Below are positions 1-13,431 of a DNA stretch of 64,000 bases, in pieces. Positions within the stretch are counted from its first letter, which is position 1. The number at the start of each line of letters is the position of its first letter. Made by a program: the position numbers and the translations under genes. The stretch covers positions 1,617,971,711-1,618,035,710 of the forward strand of contig OY856409.1 of NCBI GenBank assembly GCA_963693085.1, read 5' to 3'. Below the pieces are notes generated by a model. That model was not told where the DNA came from and searched no databases. It saw only the letters and a list, made by a program, of their open reading frames with translations. This stretch comes from Alisma plantago-aquatica (lineage: Eukaryota > Streptophyta > Magnoliopsida > Alismatales > Alismataceae).

Positions 1-2
1 AG

Positions 3-1373
3 GAACTGAGGAAGAAGAAGCAGGGGATAGAGATCTCCACTTCAGGTATATACGTTATTGAGATAAACTTACATACTTCTTCATCATGGGTACTGGATAC
101 CGGATGTGGATCTCACATATGTTCTAATATGCATGATCTGATAAGAAGTAAGCCTTTACGAAAGGGCCAAGTCGAGCTGCAGGTTGCTAATGGAGCAAGA
201 GTTGCTGCCACCGCAGTTGGAGTTATTAGTTTATCTTTGCCTACGGGCCTTGTAATAGAATTAGAGAATTGCTATTACGTACCTGCCATTAATAGAAATA
301 TTATTTTTGTATCTTGTATGGACAAGAGTGGATTTGAATTTCACATTAAGAATGGAATTATTTCTATATCTAAAGATGAGATCTTTTATGGCAATGCCCC
401 TATGTCTTATGGTATCTACTTGTTAGAACTTGAGACTAGCATATATAACGTAAATACTAAAAGGTTAAAACTTGACAACTCAAACAAAACATTCTTATGG
501 CATTGTCGTCTTGGGCACATAAACGAGAAGCGCATATCTAGACTCCATAAGGATGGTTATCTAGACTCTTTTGATTTTGAATCATTAGAGACATGTGAGG
601 CATGTTTATTAGGGAAGATGACCAAAACTCCTTTCACTGGACACAGTGAGAGAGCCAGTGATCTGCTAGGGCTCATACATACTGATGTATGTGGACCTTT
701 TAGATCAAATGCTAGAGGAGGCTATCAATACTTCATTACCTTCACTGATGACCTTAGTAGGTATGGCTATGTATATCTTATGAAACACAAGTCAGAAACT
801 CTTGAAATGTTCAAGACTTTCATGAATGAAGTAGAGAAGCAACTTGGTAAGAGTATTAAAGCACTCTGTTCAGATCGAGGTGGCGAATACTTAAGCCAAG
901 AGTTTGAGGACCTTCTGAGAGACCGTGGTATTGTATCACAATGGACTCCACCTGGTACACCACATCATAATGGTGTGTCAGAAAGAAGGAATCGTACATT
1001 ATTAGACATGGTACGATCAATGATGAGTTCAGCCGAACTTCCAATATCGTTCTGGGGATATGCTCTTGAAATTGTAGCATTTACACTTAACCGTGTGCCT
1101 TCCAAATCGGTTCAAAAGACACCATATGAGATATGGAATGAGAATCGTCCCAATTTGTCTATGTTAAAGATTTGGGGATGTGAAGCTTATGTAGGAAACA
1201 ATTTCCTGAAAAGCTTGGACCCAAATCAGAAAAATGCTATTTTGTTGGATACCCCAAGGAAACTAGGGGATACTACTTCTACACACCAACTGACAACAAA
1301 GTGTTTGTTGCTAGGACTGCTGTATTTATTGAAAAGGAATTTATTTCCAAAGGAATTAGTGGGAGGAATGTAG
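3..1373 (+). pseudogene. pol: copia pol, N-terminal part: protease, GAG-pre-integrase, integrase core
   Basis: The frame is open from base 3, so the start is outside the window. A retroviral-type aspartic protease motif WVLDTGCGSHIC lies at 87-122 (DTG at 96-104). Counting from the Met at 129, the zinc-binding HHCC module has His 125 and 130 (LWHCRLGH) and Cys 156 and 159 (CEAC). The integrase core has Asp 186 (HTDVCGP), Asp 249 (CSDRGGEY) and Glu 285 (NGVSERRN), the D,D35E spacing. Near base 1240 the copia reading moves from this frame to the next; the last ~40 residues before the stop at 1373 are out of frame and not genuine. The product would process the polyprotein and insert cDNA in the nucleus. 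Confidence 0.92.
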
Positions 1374-3154
1374 AACTAGAAGAAGTTTGAGACCAATAAG
1401 AAAGTAGAGAACCTGAGGAGGTACATAAGGAACATGAAGACTCACAAGTTGTTGTGGAATTTCAAGTTCCAAATGTAACACAGGAACCTCGTAGGTCTAG
1501 TAGGACACAACTTGAGCCTGAGAGATTTGGATTTCTCGTGACTCAAGATAGTGATGAATTGGGCATAGCAGATGAGCCAACTTCCTATCTAGAAGCTACT
1601 AAGGGACCAGAATCTGAGAAATGGCTTGAAGCTATGAGATCTGAGATGGAATCTATGTACACCAACAAGGTATGGACCTTGGTGGATCCACCCGAAGGGG
1701 TAAGACCCATAGGGTGCAAGTGGGTCTTCAAGAAGAAGACTGACATGGATGGAAATGTTCAAACCTATAAAGGTAGATTGGTTGCAAAAGGATTCCGTCA
1801 AATTCAAGGTGTTGATTATGATGATACCTTCTCACCAGCTGCCATGGTTAAATCCATCAGGATCATGCTTGCCATTGCAGCTTATCATGACTATGAGATT
1901 TGGCAGATGGATGTTAAAACAACATTCCTTAATGGGAATTTACTTGAGAATGTGTACATGACACAACCTGAGGGTTTTATCGATCTAAAGGAATCCAATA
2001 AAGTTTGTAAGATACAAAGGTCAATCTATGGATTGAAGCAAGCATCTCGGAGTTGGAATCTACGTTTTGATGAAGTAGTCAAAAAGTTTGGCTTTAGTCA
2101 AAATGAAGATGAACCTTGTGTTTAAAAAAGGGTTAGTGGGAGCACAGTCGTATTTCTCATATTGTATGTGGATGACATACTATTGATGGGAAATGGCATC
2201 CCTACTCTTCAGACAGTAAAAGGTTGGCTAGGGAATACTTTCTCTATGAAGAATTTAGGCGAAGCATCCTATATACTAGGGATCAAGATCTATAGAGATA
2301 GATCTAGAAGGCTTCTAGGCCTAAGCCAGAGCACATACATTGACAAGGTGCTAAAGAGGTTTAGCATGGAGGGTTCTAAGAGAGGTAACTTGCCCATGTC
2401 CTACGGGGTTACGATCTCTAAATCCCAATGTCCTAGTTCATGTGATGAATGGGCACGCATGAGTAAGATTCCATATGCATCAGCAATTAGATCTATCATG
2501 TACGCAATGTTATGTACTCATCCTGATGTGTCATATGCTTTGAGCATGACGAGCCAGTATCAGTCAGATCCAGGTGAATGTCACTGGAGAGCCGTAAAGA
2601 ACATCCTAAAGTACTTGAGAAGGACTAAGGATCAATTCTTAGTATACGGCGGTGAGGAAGAGCTTGTGGTAAAGGGTTACACCGATGCTAGCTTCCAAAT
2701 TGACAAAGATGACTACAGATCGCAATCTGGATTTGTGTTTTGCCTGAACAACAGAGCTGTGAGCTGGAAGAGTTCCAAGCAAGAGACGGTTGCAGATTCT
2801 ACAACAGATTCCGAATATATTGCCGCATCTAATGCTGCAAAGGAAGCTGTGTGGATCAAGAAGTTCATTTCTGAACTTGGAGTGGTTCCAAGCACTGGTG
2901 ATGCAATTGAGTTGTTTTGCGACAACAATGGAGCAATTGCACAGGCTAAAGAACCAAGATCGCACCAACGTTCCAAACATATTCTACGGCGGTTCCATCT
3001 CATACGAGAGATCGTACAACGAGGAGATGTGAAGATTTGCAGAGTACCTACAGAAAGCAATGTGGCTGACCCGCTCACAAAAGCACTTTCACAGCAAAAA
3101 CATGACGGACATGTTCGATCACTTGGATTGAGATTCATGAGTGATTGGGTATAA
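1240..3154 (+). pseudogene. pol: copia pol, C-terminal part: reverse transcriptase and RNase H
   Basis: This continues the upstream polyprotein in another frame. Stops at about 1387-1396 interrupt the integrase-RT linker, and a TAA at 2123-2125 interrupts RT. RT motifs include the KWVFKKK block near 1720, QMDVKTTFLNG near 1900, YGLKQASR near 2025 and the catalytic YVDD at 2165-2176. RNase H follows with GYTDAS, the SKQETVADST block, DSEY and CDNNGA, and ends with the ADPLTKAL motif near 3070. The frame ends with TAA at 3152-3154, just before the purine tract. Apart from the breaks, length and motif order are normal for copia. Confidence 0.92.
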
Positions 3155-3157
3155 GTG

Positions 3158-3169
3158 CAAGTGGGAATC
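3158..3169 (+). other. polypurine tract of the copia element
   Basis: The purine-rich stretch CAAGTGGGAA lies between the pol stop and the start of the LTR. This is where plus-strand primers are made in copia elements, which commonly have AAGTGGGAGA here. Confidence 0.75.
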
Positions 3170-4993
3170 TTTTGGTATGTATGCCCATAGAGACTATCAT
3201 TCGATGATTGTAATGGGATACTATGTAAATGATTTGGAATACTACATTGATCATATCAATAAAGGCAAGTTTCCAATCTATATGTTTGTGTTTTATATTG
3301 TGAGATGACCATAAAACTTATAGATGTCTATAAAATAATATACTCAATGACATATGTCTTCGGGTTGATGACCTGAACAGTGAGATCATATGCTAAGAGT
3401 ATGTATTCTTGTTTTGTCCCTAATCGGTTGTTATTGTGGAAATATCCATAGACATCAATAACACATAAGATTAGAATGTATGTTGGTTGATGGAAGAATC
3501 TCATTATCCATGATATGGAGATATCAAACCAAATACATAGATACTTGTTAGAGAATAGTGTATCGGATAGACCCACCTTGAGAGTGACACATGGATACCA
3601 TGATTGGTAGTTAGAGTCACATCTCATAATGATGGTGGTGATTGTGGTTCTTAGGCCTGAAGTCACTACACTTATCACATGTCGTTCGGTGTACTTTGAC
3701 ATCATCCACCGTGGTCCTGAATAAGGATTGCTATAAAGATGGTGCTTGGGTGCACTGTGACACATGGGGATGACTGTGAGTGATGTAGATGGAATTTGTC
3801 CTTCCTACGGGAGTTTGATATTCCGGCCACTTCATAAGAGAGACTGAGAAATGCATGGCCATGCTGATGTGAGTCAATATGTGATATTGAGCTTACATAT
3901 ATCTCAGACAGTCTGCTCTAGTTCAAGGAACATGGATTGAACGTTGACAAGGATAACAATTCCATGACTCAAGTTCAATCCGGATATCAGCGACAAAGGA
4001 ACTATACAATCACTGTAACACCAGTCATGAATGATAGGTCAAGTTGTTCTCCAACTTCTCCAATTACTTGGGTGGCAATGAAGTCTTGCTAGATACCAAT
4101 CATTGCTTGTGAAATCATAATATGATTATAGATATCACTGCCAACGTAATTTGGAGCCTACCGGGTCACACGCATAGGATGTGTTGGAATAGGAGTATAA
4201 TTGTGGATTTGATTGGAATTTCTCCGAATCACATTGATTACTAAAATGTTTATGTAATGGATTAGAATGATATTGGAGTGACTGGCTCTAAGTCTGTTGG
4301 TATATGTATGCCCGTAGAGCCATCCCAAGCGATTGCATGGAGTCGGATATTAATTAATCAATTAATGTGATTATTTGGTTAATTAATGAATTCCGGAATA
4401 TTCTAATTAATCTACGGGCGTTTTAATTAACGCAACGTTTCTGTTTACCAATGGGTTTAGGAAACCCTATTTCCTTTCATATCCTGTTTAAAGGAGGATT
4501 GACGGCCGATATCTATATAAGATAGATAGACACTTTTAGTTTACTCTCACGCACGTAAACCTAGTCGTCGCCGTCCTTAGAAGAGAAAGGAGAGAAATGC
4601 GCCGCTAGCACGCCGCTGCAGAGACACACTCCTTCCCGCCGACTTGAGAAGCGCGACGTGGAGTTCCGTCCATCCGCGTGGATGAAGTAGAGACGCAGAC
4701 GCATTGACGCCTACGTTCGGAGGACGTCGACGACCACTTGTACGCGCTACGAGCGGCGGACATCACTGCCGCAAAGAAGCGCCGCCGGATCAACCTGTGA
4801 CAGCGAACGGGAGAGAAGTTCCGTCCGTGTCGACAATCAGCGTTGCACCGTCGTGCAGCGGGACATCGCCGGACTTGCTCCGTGATAAGGTATATCCCAC
4901 AAACAATCCTTCCAAATATGTTGCGAGATCCTGTTTCGGGTTGCGTGGATTTTATCGCTTCCGTCGCGCATGTTTTCTCCACAAAACCCAACA
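3170..4993 (+). repeat. copia 3' LTR (about 1.8 kb)
   Basis: The LTR starts directly after the purine tract with TTTTGGTATGTATGCCC (probably a decayed TGTTGG) and ends CCAACA at 4993. A TATA-like box at 4512-4520 separates a long U3 from a GC-rich R/U5. An internal TGTTGGTATATGTATGCCC at 4295 repeats the LTR start, so 4295-4993 alone would also have TGTTGG/CCAACA ends. The reverse copy at 43884-45063 aligns from 3773 to 4993, across 4295 except for a diverged stretch at about 4266-4344, which favours one long LTR. Confidence 0.75.
4512..4521 (+). promoter_or_regulatory. TATA box of copia LTR
   Basis: TCTATATAAG lies in the LTR about 480 bp before its end and is followed by a GC-rich leader, the expected place for the U3/R boundary. 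Confidence 0.55.
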
Positions 4994-5689
4994 CATAGTC
5001 CATTTAGTAATGTTATTCTCTAGCTTGTTGGTGCACCTTCTTTTGAACCTAGCCTCCATGTCGCTCCTTATCTCTTTTGAATTCCTAATAAAATGAAATC
5101 AAGATTTATATTTGGAGGAATGTCTGATTTGCCATTAAGGAACTTTTAAGGTAGAGGTTGACTGACTGTAGGATAATAAATGTATCATATATTCAAAAAT
5201 TTCCATAATCCCCACTTCAAGAATATAAGAGTTGGCAATATGCTTGAAGCATACATGTTGATATTATCCTTTATAATTCCTCAAAATGAAGCTTTGGCCA
5301 TCCTAATCTTACTTTTGTGAAGAGATTCATCCATGATTGAGTTAGTTTAACCAGTCCTTTGGGAGGATTCTACCATGGCTGGTTTGGAGCTTCCTTCCCT
5401 AGCATATCATTAGTTGTGTTTTTGAATATTGAGAGACATGTATTCACTTGTCTTAAAATAATTATAAAGCATGGTTAGGATCATAAGGATGTAACATTTC
5501 CTCAAATTACTAAAATTCCATACTCATATAACAAAATACATAGGCTACACATCATCCCCAGTCTAACATATCATATTCCCTTGAAATAATTATGTAATGT
5601 TATTTTCATCAAATAGAATGGCATTGTTGGTTCTTTGAAGCTTCTTCCAAACTATAACCAAAAACTTGTAGTCGCATAGCATGTACAAG
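4994..5689. other. AT-rich non-coding DNA
   Basis: This stretch between the copia LTR and the diverged tandem repeat has no long open frame, recognisable motif or strong repeat. Confidence 0.6.
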
Positions 5690-7190
5690 ATTTTCATTGC
5701 TTGTTATCAACAATGTATATAAGTTTATAATAATACGACAATGTCTCTCTCTGTTGATATTCTTCATGCGGTCAATGTGTAGTGTTTGTCATTAGAGATT
5801 CGGTGATCTTGAGAGGGTCTTTAAACTCCATATCTTTGTTCCACAACCATGTGTATGGGCATGATGTTACTTAATAGTTTTCTTACATGCCATTTTCAAG
5901 GTGAAGATGGGTAACTATGTTTTTGTGAACATTTGTTTATTGTTCATCTTACCAATTAGGTGGAACATGCTTGGAATGGCATACTAAGTATGAGGCTCAA
6001 ACTAGTAATTGATAAACTTTCAACCCAATTTCATTCCAATTTTTGCAAAAAAAAACAACCTTGAGTTCCTTCATATTCGATGTGATTAGTGTTGTGATGG
6101 ACTGCCTTGACCCACCAATCCCTTCAAACTAAACATTACCACCATTCATTACAATTCTTCCATTATTTTTTCAATGGTTTACTGGGTTCTTTAAAATAAA
6201 CTTCTAGAGGGGTGTCATTTAAATGAACATATTAGGCTTAAATAACTCATCCCCAATGGACTCGTTTCTAAGTGGCATGTTCCCAACAAGTTTTCATCAC
6301 CACTACTTCATTTAGGAATGTAGCCAATTGAATCTTACAACATTCTTCCAATCTTGTTTGAAACCATCTTGCCTCATGCTACTAAATGTGAATGATGTGT
6401 CTTATCAGTTTCACCTCAAAGGAAATTGTAGATTAACTAATCATGTGACAGACCATGATTAGATGTTGTGTCATCTAGATAAGATATAAGGGCATCTTTC
6501 TCAACACTAACTTCACTAGGGTCACTCATTTTGCAAAGGACATACTTATGTTTACAAATTAAGAATTTTGAATTCAATGTTGTTGATAGTATCAAGATAT
6601 AAGGCTTTGATGGCTTGATCATATGGAATGATACCCCATGGTGTTTACCTAGGTTATGAACCTACTGATGTCATCCTTTCTAAAACTTGCTCAACATGAC
6701 TTCTTGGATGTTCTTGCGGATTAAGATGGATGGTTTTTCCCTTGCGAGGATAAGGCTAAAACTTATCCTTAGGAATTCAAACAATACATCATTTTCTCAT
6801 GTATGTTGTTAAGAAGTTAACAAACAACATGATGTCATTTGTCAAACATAAATGGGAGAGGCTTGGTCCACTCCTATTTGTTTATTTGGGCGTCGTATTC
6901 CTTCTTGATCCTCCATGGCTATAGTGTGGCTAATCTAGTATAGAGAAAGAACAAACATGTAGAGAGATCGTGGGTCTCCATGTCTAAACCCTCTAAATGT
7001 ATTGAATGGTGGTAAGGTCTATCTGTTCTTGTCTATAGAAATCTTACATGTTGTGATAATATTCATGATTAGATGAAGTTTATATTGAGATTTCAAGAGT
7101 TCAATATTTATCAATAAAATTGGATTGAAGGGCCAAAATACTAATAAATGGTTTAGACAATTAAAGTACAATTATATTTTTTAACCTCTA
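5690..7190. repeat. diverged tandem repeat, copy 1 (parts a and b)
   Basis: Part a (5690-6250) starts CTTGTTATCAACAAT and matches 8985-9560. Part b (6250-7190), with landmarks CAACAAGTTTTCATCACC and ATGGGAGAGGCTTGGTCCAC, matches 7195-8060 and 9560-10720. Part c is missing and copy 2 begins directly in part b. Identity is moderate, with many small indels. There are no coding domains; element class unknown. Confidence 0.75.
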
Positions 7191-8984
7191 GGGCATAGTC
7201 CCAACAAGTTTTCATCACCATTGATTCATTCAACAATATAGACAAATTAATGTTAAGCCCCCCTTCCATGTTGTTTGCTACCACCTTGCCTAGTGATACT
7301 AAACACATTTGACAATGTTCATCAGTTTCATCTCATAGGAAATAATGGATTAACTAATCTTTCCACAAATCAAGATTACAATTTGTGTCATCTACATTAG
7401 ATAAAGGGGAATCATGTTCAACACTAACTTTACCACTATCACTCATTTTAAAGAAAGACATAGTTATATTTATAAGAAAAGAGTTTTGGATTCAATCTTA
7501 TTGATAATGTCAACATACATGGCCTTTTTGCTTGAGCATATGGAATGGATACCACTAAGTGTTTCTCTGGGTTCTCACTCTAATGATATCATCCTTACAT
7601 AAAACTTGGCTAGCATTACTACTTGCATGTTCAGGTGAAACAAGATTTCCTTTGTAAGGATAAGGTTGAAACTTTTCCAAAGGCATCAAATGCTACATCA
7701 TTTATTCATTTGTGTTGTTCAAACATTTACAAACTAGATGATACCATTTGTGAAACACAAATGATAGAATCTAGATCCACTCCTAGTTGTTTTGGTTGGG
7801 TTCCATCTTCCTTCTCGTTCCTGCATGACTAATGTGGCTAAGCTAGTCTAGATAAATCATAAACATGTAAGGAGATAAGGGCTTTCCATGTCTGACTCGT
7901 GTCAATATTTTGAATGGTAGTAAGGTATATCTATTCATATATATTGAAACCTCACATATTTGATAATATCATGATTAGATTAATCACATTGACATTTAAG
8001 AAGTTATAAATATATCTAGCAAGTTGGATTGAAGTGCCAAAATAATGGTAGCCTGTTTTGAAAATTGAACTATGATTTTTTTTTAAGTAGACTATCTTTT
8101 TGACATGTACCAAAGTTCTACATAGACGCAAAGCTTTGAATCCCTATAATATCATATAGAATTCAGGTCTAGAGGTAGCATAGATATTAAATAACATGTC
8201 AAATCTAATAGTAAAAAACCCACGTATAACCCTAAACCTAATCGAATGTCAAAGGCGTACAAAGAAGGGTCACTCCTAGTTGCAATTTCCATAAAGTGAC
8301 AAGAGGAAACACCAACATGTCCCTCCAAACAATGTTAACATTATGATTCTATACAACCTTTCTAGGTGAATGTTGTGTATGACAACAAATGGGGGGGTTA
8401 TCAAAATATATGTGATAGCCATGGCATTAGGAAATGTGTATCTATAAGGGTCGATAACAAATATTGGCAATGTATAAGAATAAAGATAAGAAACGTATAA
8501 GGACCAAAAATTGATCACCACATGATATACTATACAACCATCATTCATGATGCCCAACGTACAACCAACAGCTTCATTGGAAAATCAATTTCCATCAGCA
8601 TTCTAGAACACAATAATCAGAGGGTTGAGGTACACTGATAAAAAGGGCATGGTGGTTATTCCTTATTTGATTGTTGTTAACCAAAATGTGCCACATGCAA
8701 AAGGATCCATACAATAGGGAGGGTGGCGTAAGTGATACATACATACATTGACTTGGTCACAGTTCGAGAACACATTGATTGTCGAGAGATCACATACCCA
8801 AGCGTCCATGACTCTACATCATGCGTTTAGTTGATAGTTCAATTTGTGTCTCCCTAAAAACTCACACAACTTAGGGAGTGACTTCAATTTCACTGACATG
8901 GTTGTTTCCAATCTAACAACAAGGAGTGATACAGTATTGTTGAAGATCTTGATTTTCATCATGAGGTAGTGTGCTAGCTTAATT
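7191..8984. repeat. diverged tandem repeat, copy 2 (parts b and c)
   Basis: Part b starts at CCCAACAAGTTTTCATCACC near 7200. Part c (about 8060-8984), with landmarks AAGAAGGGTCACT, GACAAGAGGAAACACCAACA and GAAGATCTTGATTTTCATC, matches 10720-11610. No gene seen. Confidence 0.75.
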
Positions 8985-11610
8985 TTGCTTGTTATCAACA
9001 ATATGGATAGTCTTTACCAATAGTAAGACCATTTCTATTTTTATTGATATTGTTCATGAAGCCACTATGTAATGTCTTTTATCCGATATTAATTGATCTT
9101 TGGTGGAATTTTAAACTCCAGATCTTTGTTCAACAACCATGTGTAAAGGTATGATGTTGTTTAATAGTTTCCTTACTTGCCATTTCAAAGTGAAGTTGGA
9201 TAATTGATCTTTTGTAACATCAACTATTATGTCCTACTTGAGGATTAGTCCTAGAGATGCTTGGAATAATCTACTCAATATGTGTCTCTATCCAGAAGTT
9301 GAGAAAATTTTCAACCCAATTTCCTTCCAAATTTCTTCATGGAACCGACCTTGAGTTCCTTCAGATCCTCTGGTGTTGTATTATTGATTTTTAGTGTTGT
9401 GATATGAATCGGTCCTTGATCCATAGATCCCTACAAATTGATACATCACCACCATTCATTGCAATTCTACCATAATTTTTCCAATGGTTTACCAAGTAAA
9501 TTCAAGTGATCTTTCATAAGGGTATCTTTTCAATGGGCATATTAGGCTTCAATAACTAATCTCCAGTAGACTCTTTTCTCGGTGGATTTATCCCAAAAGA
9601 ATTCAACACCATTGCTTTGTTTAGAAATATAGCCAATTTAATGTTCAAGCACCATCCATCTTGTTTGTAACCACCTTTCTCACGCTACTAGATGTGTGTG
9701 GCATTTCTTATCAATTTTGCCTAGAGACAATTTGAGGTAGAGTGACAATATGAATATTCTAAACACCTGGCAGTGAAATGAGCCCCCCTTATGAGATAGC
9801 GCATATATATGGACCCATTGGTAAAGGACACCCTAGCTTGATTTGACTCTCTTTTGTGTGCCCACTCAAATCACCCTTCTTTAGTTTCTACATGTGAATT
9901 GGGGAAGTTTCTCTGCAAAGCTTATTCCACCTACTGAAAATCGAAGTCCATCCTATAGGAAAAGACACTACTGAAGCAAAAAAGTAGAAGTTGGATCCAT
10001 CTTATCACATACCGTGCTCAAATGTTGTGACCATATACATTGGATAAATGGGTGTCATGTTCAACATTGCTTCACCAAAGTCACTCATTTTACAAGGACA
10101 TACTTATATATACAACTGAACATTTTTGGATTCAAACTTATTGATAATGCCAAGATATATGGCTTTGATGGCTTGAACCTATGGAATGGGTACCGGTAAA
10201 TGTTTACATGGGTTCTCAATCCGATGATGTCATCCTTTCTAAAAACTGACCTTGCGACTGCTAGCACATTCTTGTGAAACATATGGATGGGTTTTCATTT
10301 GCAAGGATAAGACAAAAACTTTACCACATGCATTCAAACACTCCATCATTTTTTTTCTTTTTTTCATTTATGTTATTGAGACGCTTACAAATAAGATGAT
10401 ATCATTTGTGAAACACAAATGGGAGAAGCTCGGTCCACTCCTAAGTGTTCTTGTTGGGCACCATCTTCCTTCTTGTTCCTCCATTCATATAGTGTGGCCA
10501 AGTTAGTGTAGAGAAAGCACAGACATGTGAGGAGATAAGGGTTCTCCATGTTTGACACCCCTCTAAATATTTCAAATGATGGTAGGGCCAATCTGTACCC
10601 ATCTATAGAAATCTTGCATGGTGTGATAATATTTATGATTAGGTAAATCATGAAATCTCAATAGTTGCAGATTTATCAAACAAGTTGGATTGAAGTGCCA
10701 AAATAATGGTACGTTTTAAAAATTAAACTATGATTTGTTTATTTGTTTTTTAGAAGTAGAGTAGGTTCGTATAACTTAGCAAAATTCGACCCAGAGTGTT
10801 TTTAATCCCTCCAATATCATATTGAATTCAGGTTTAAAGGAAGCAGGGATATTAGATAACATGTCAAAACCCACTTATTACCCTTAACTTAATCTCAGGT
10901 CAAAGGCATACAGGAGAAGGGTCACTTGATTAGAAATTGACAAGAGGAAACGCCAACAGGTTCCTGTAGACAATGCAAACATAGATTTCGTATAGCCTTT
11001 CATTGGGTATAAACAAAAGGAGGGTTTATCAAAATCTATGCGACACTCATGACACGAGGAAAAACGTATCTACAAGAGCCCAAAACAAAGATAATCAACC
11101 AGTATGAATAAAGATCTGCATCGCATGACAACTAAAAACTGATCGCAACATGATATAGTATAGAGCCACCTTTCCTGATGCCCGGCGTACTACCAACCGG
11201 CCAAACCAACTGCCATCAGCATCCTGGAGCACAGTAATCAACGATAAAAAAAGGGAGGGCGGTTGTTCCTTACGTGATTGTTATTGATCAAATGTGCCAT
11301 GCAGAAAGATCCATACAAGAGGGCGAACAGCGTGAGTGATTCATACATACATTGTCTTGATTGCCGAGGCATTTCTCCACCATAAGACCATCATCACATA
11401 CCCGAGAGTCCAAACCACCACAGTCGAGAACACACAATTGTTGACGGTGCAGTTGGCGTCTCCCTACCAAGGCATACGGCTTAATTAGGGAGCGACTTCC
11501 ATCACACTTCCATGGTTGCGTCCAGCCCGGTGGCAAGGAGTGATACAAGGGTTGCGAAGATCTTGATTTTCGTCACGGCTGCCAGATTCCGCGCTTTGTG
11601 GTTGTCAGAT
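8985..11610. repeat. diverged tandem repeat, copy 3 (parts a, b and c; full unit)
   Basis: This is the only copy with all three parts in order and it defines a unit of about 2.6 kb. Part c becomes GC-richer towards its end (11160-11610). The Helitron lies about 135 bp downstream. No protein domain found. Confidence 0.75.
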
Positions 11611-11757
11611 CTGTCGTTGCCGTAAGCCTAACCAGACGGTTCCACAACCGCTCAGCGAGGAGGGGGATAACAATAAGAGGGCGTTGGACGTTTGATGGGG
11701 GATCGCGATACTGAGCCGGCCTCTTTTCGCACGGTTATATATATACTAGTAAATACA

Positions 11758-11776
11758 CACGTGCAACATGCACGTG
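11758..11776 (-). other. Helitron 3'-terminal hairpin
   Basis: CACGTGCA, loop TGT, TGCACGTG on the minus strand: a perfect stem, followed 8 nt later by CTAG. This is the terminator structure used in rolling-circle transposition. Confidence 0.8.
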
Positions 11777-12803
11777 AACAAAAAAGGAAAAAAACATTTA
11801 CTAAGCTAAAAATATGAGATAAAGTAAAAAAACTCAATTATAAAATAGGCAATAACTATTTTAAATTCAACATAATATATTAAGTATACTTTTAGTCGCG
11901 TAACTGGTTAAGAATAACCACCAATATAAAAAGAAATGAAGTTACACCACTTTTCTCATCAATATAGTTGCAACAATGATGAGATTGTATGTCGACCACA
12001 AGCCAATGACATTGCCAAAATTCTATTAAAATTGTATACAATGAAGAAATACTACTCAAGTTTATATTAAAGATCGACCAAAAGAAGTCGAATGAATAAG
12101 CGTTCTTAACTTTCTTAGTAATTTTCTCATGACTATTTGAATCGAACAATCTTTATTTTTTCTGAATCTGTGGCCGATGATGGCGAAAATTTCAAGGAGA
12201 TTTGTATTGAGCGTGTGGTGGGATGACCCCTACCATGAGATTGAACTTCATGACGATAGAGTCAAATGTGATGGAGTGAGGAGGCTGAATACACATGAAT
12301 ACCCGTTCAGTTAGCTACTAACACCTGCCCATCAACAGTTGGGGCACGATGCAATGTTAGTTCCTGGATGGTTGATTTTGAGCGTCATTCTTCTTGTTTG
12401 GCTAAACGATCATGAATCCTCTCCGCAGCTTCAAAGAAACTTAACTCTGTGCAGTCGTTAATTTTCTACAAGACTTCTTACAAACTGTTTCCTCTGGAAA
12501 ACAAATAAAGAAGAATCATGATCGGCAAGAAAGGATGCCTAAACTCTAAAGAAGTGAAGAAAGTATTAGAACTTCAAAATACGGATAAGAGATCACAATT
12601 TTTGTGGTGGTTGCCGAGGCTGGAATTTTCTTTTCGCAGTTGTCCACTTGTCGTGCATCTTCATGTAAAGAGTACTCTATGCTTGAACCGCAAGGACACC
12701 TTCTTCCCCCACGATATTGGTGTGTTAGATCAGTTTTTTAAAATGATTGTAACACATTTTCTGCGAGAATTATTGTAACACCACCGAAGATCCAGTAATG
12801 AAA

Positions 12804-13158
12804 AACTTAAATAAATACATAATTTGCTTCGAAATAGCAGAAAAAAGAGCCACCGAAATAGGGGTTGTGAACAACCTGAGATACAAGGGTAATTGAAAAA
12901 TATTAAAAATTTGACATTTGTTTTCGTATGAGAGTTAGTTATTGTAAAGAGGCAAATTTGTGGAAGAGAGGAGTAAAAAACTTAAATAAAAGAAATATTT
13001 ACTTTAAAAAGTAAAAAAAGCATCTACCGAATTAGGGGTGGTGAACAATCGTTTGAGATGCAAAGATAATTTAAAAAATATAAAAGAATTGACTTCTTTT
13101 TACATTTGTTTCCAAAAGTTAGTTATTGGAGAGAGGCAAGTTCGTGGAAGAGAGGAGT
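12804..13158. repeat. tandem dimer, unit about 175 bp
   Basis: Two diverged units start AACTTAAATAAA at 12804 and 12979. Both contain ACCGAA(A/T)TAGGGGT, GTTAGTTATTG and GAAGAGAGGAGTAAAA. The dimer lies inside the Helitron and is copied at 20298-20652. Confidence 0.75.
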
Positions 13159-13339
13159 AAAATAAGGAGAATTCGATTTTTATTTTGTATATGTTTGACC
13201 GTGTCTCGTTAATCTGAGCGTGAGTTTGTTATTTAAGAGAACAATTTCGTGAACAAGAATGAAAAGGAGAAAGATTTTCGGATAAGAGAGTTGTTACACT
13301 GTGAGAAGAGAGAAGTTAAAGATATTGTGCCGTTTTAAA

Positions 13340-13431
13340 ATTCTACAATGTGATTGGTTGGTATTTTGTAGAAAAATAAACATGGCTGTGTAGTAATTAT
13401 TTAAAAAATCCACTCTTTATATTAGCAACAG
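13340..13431 (-). repeat. decayed Helitron 5'-end module
   Basis: On the minus strand this region aligns loosely with the 5' ends at 14192 and 16420: a TATAAA-like start, then TTTAAAT, GCCAT and CCAACCAATCA in the same order. It is more diverged than the other two. Copied at about 20834-20925. Confidence 0.45.

Larger units (their letters stand above)
1..4993 (+). mobile_element. Ty1/copia LTR retrotransposon, 3' part
   Basis: The order protease, GAG-pre-integrase, integrase, reverse transcriptase, RNase H, purine tract, LTR is that of Ty1/copia. The 5' LTR, primer site and gag lie outside the window. The coding part is broken (a frame change near 1240, stops at about 1387 and at 2123-2125), so the copy cannot be autonomous. 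Lineage within copia is not assigned. A related LTR lies in reverse at 43884-45063. Confidence 0.93.

Noticed and set aside
4605..5096. Overlapping open frames of 130-132 codons on both strands
   Set aside because: They lie in the GC-rich R/U5 part of the copia LTR. Similarity to a frame at 43808-44023 follows from DNA homology of the LTRs.
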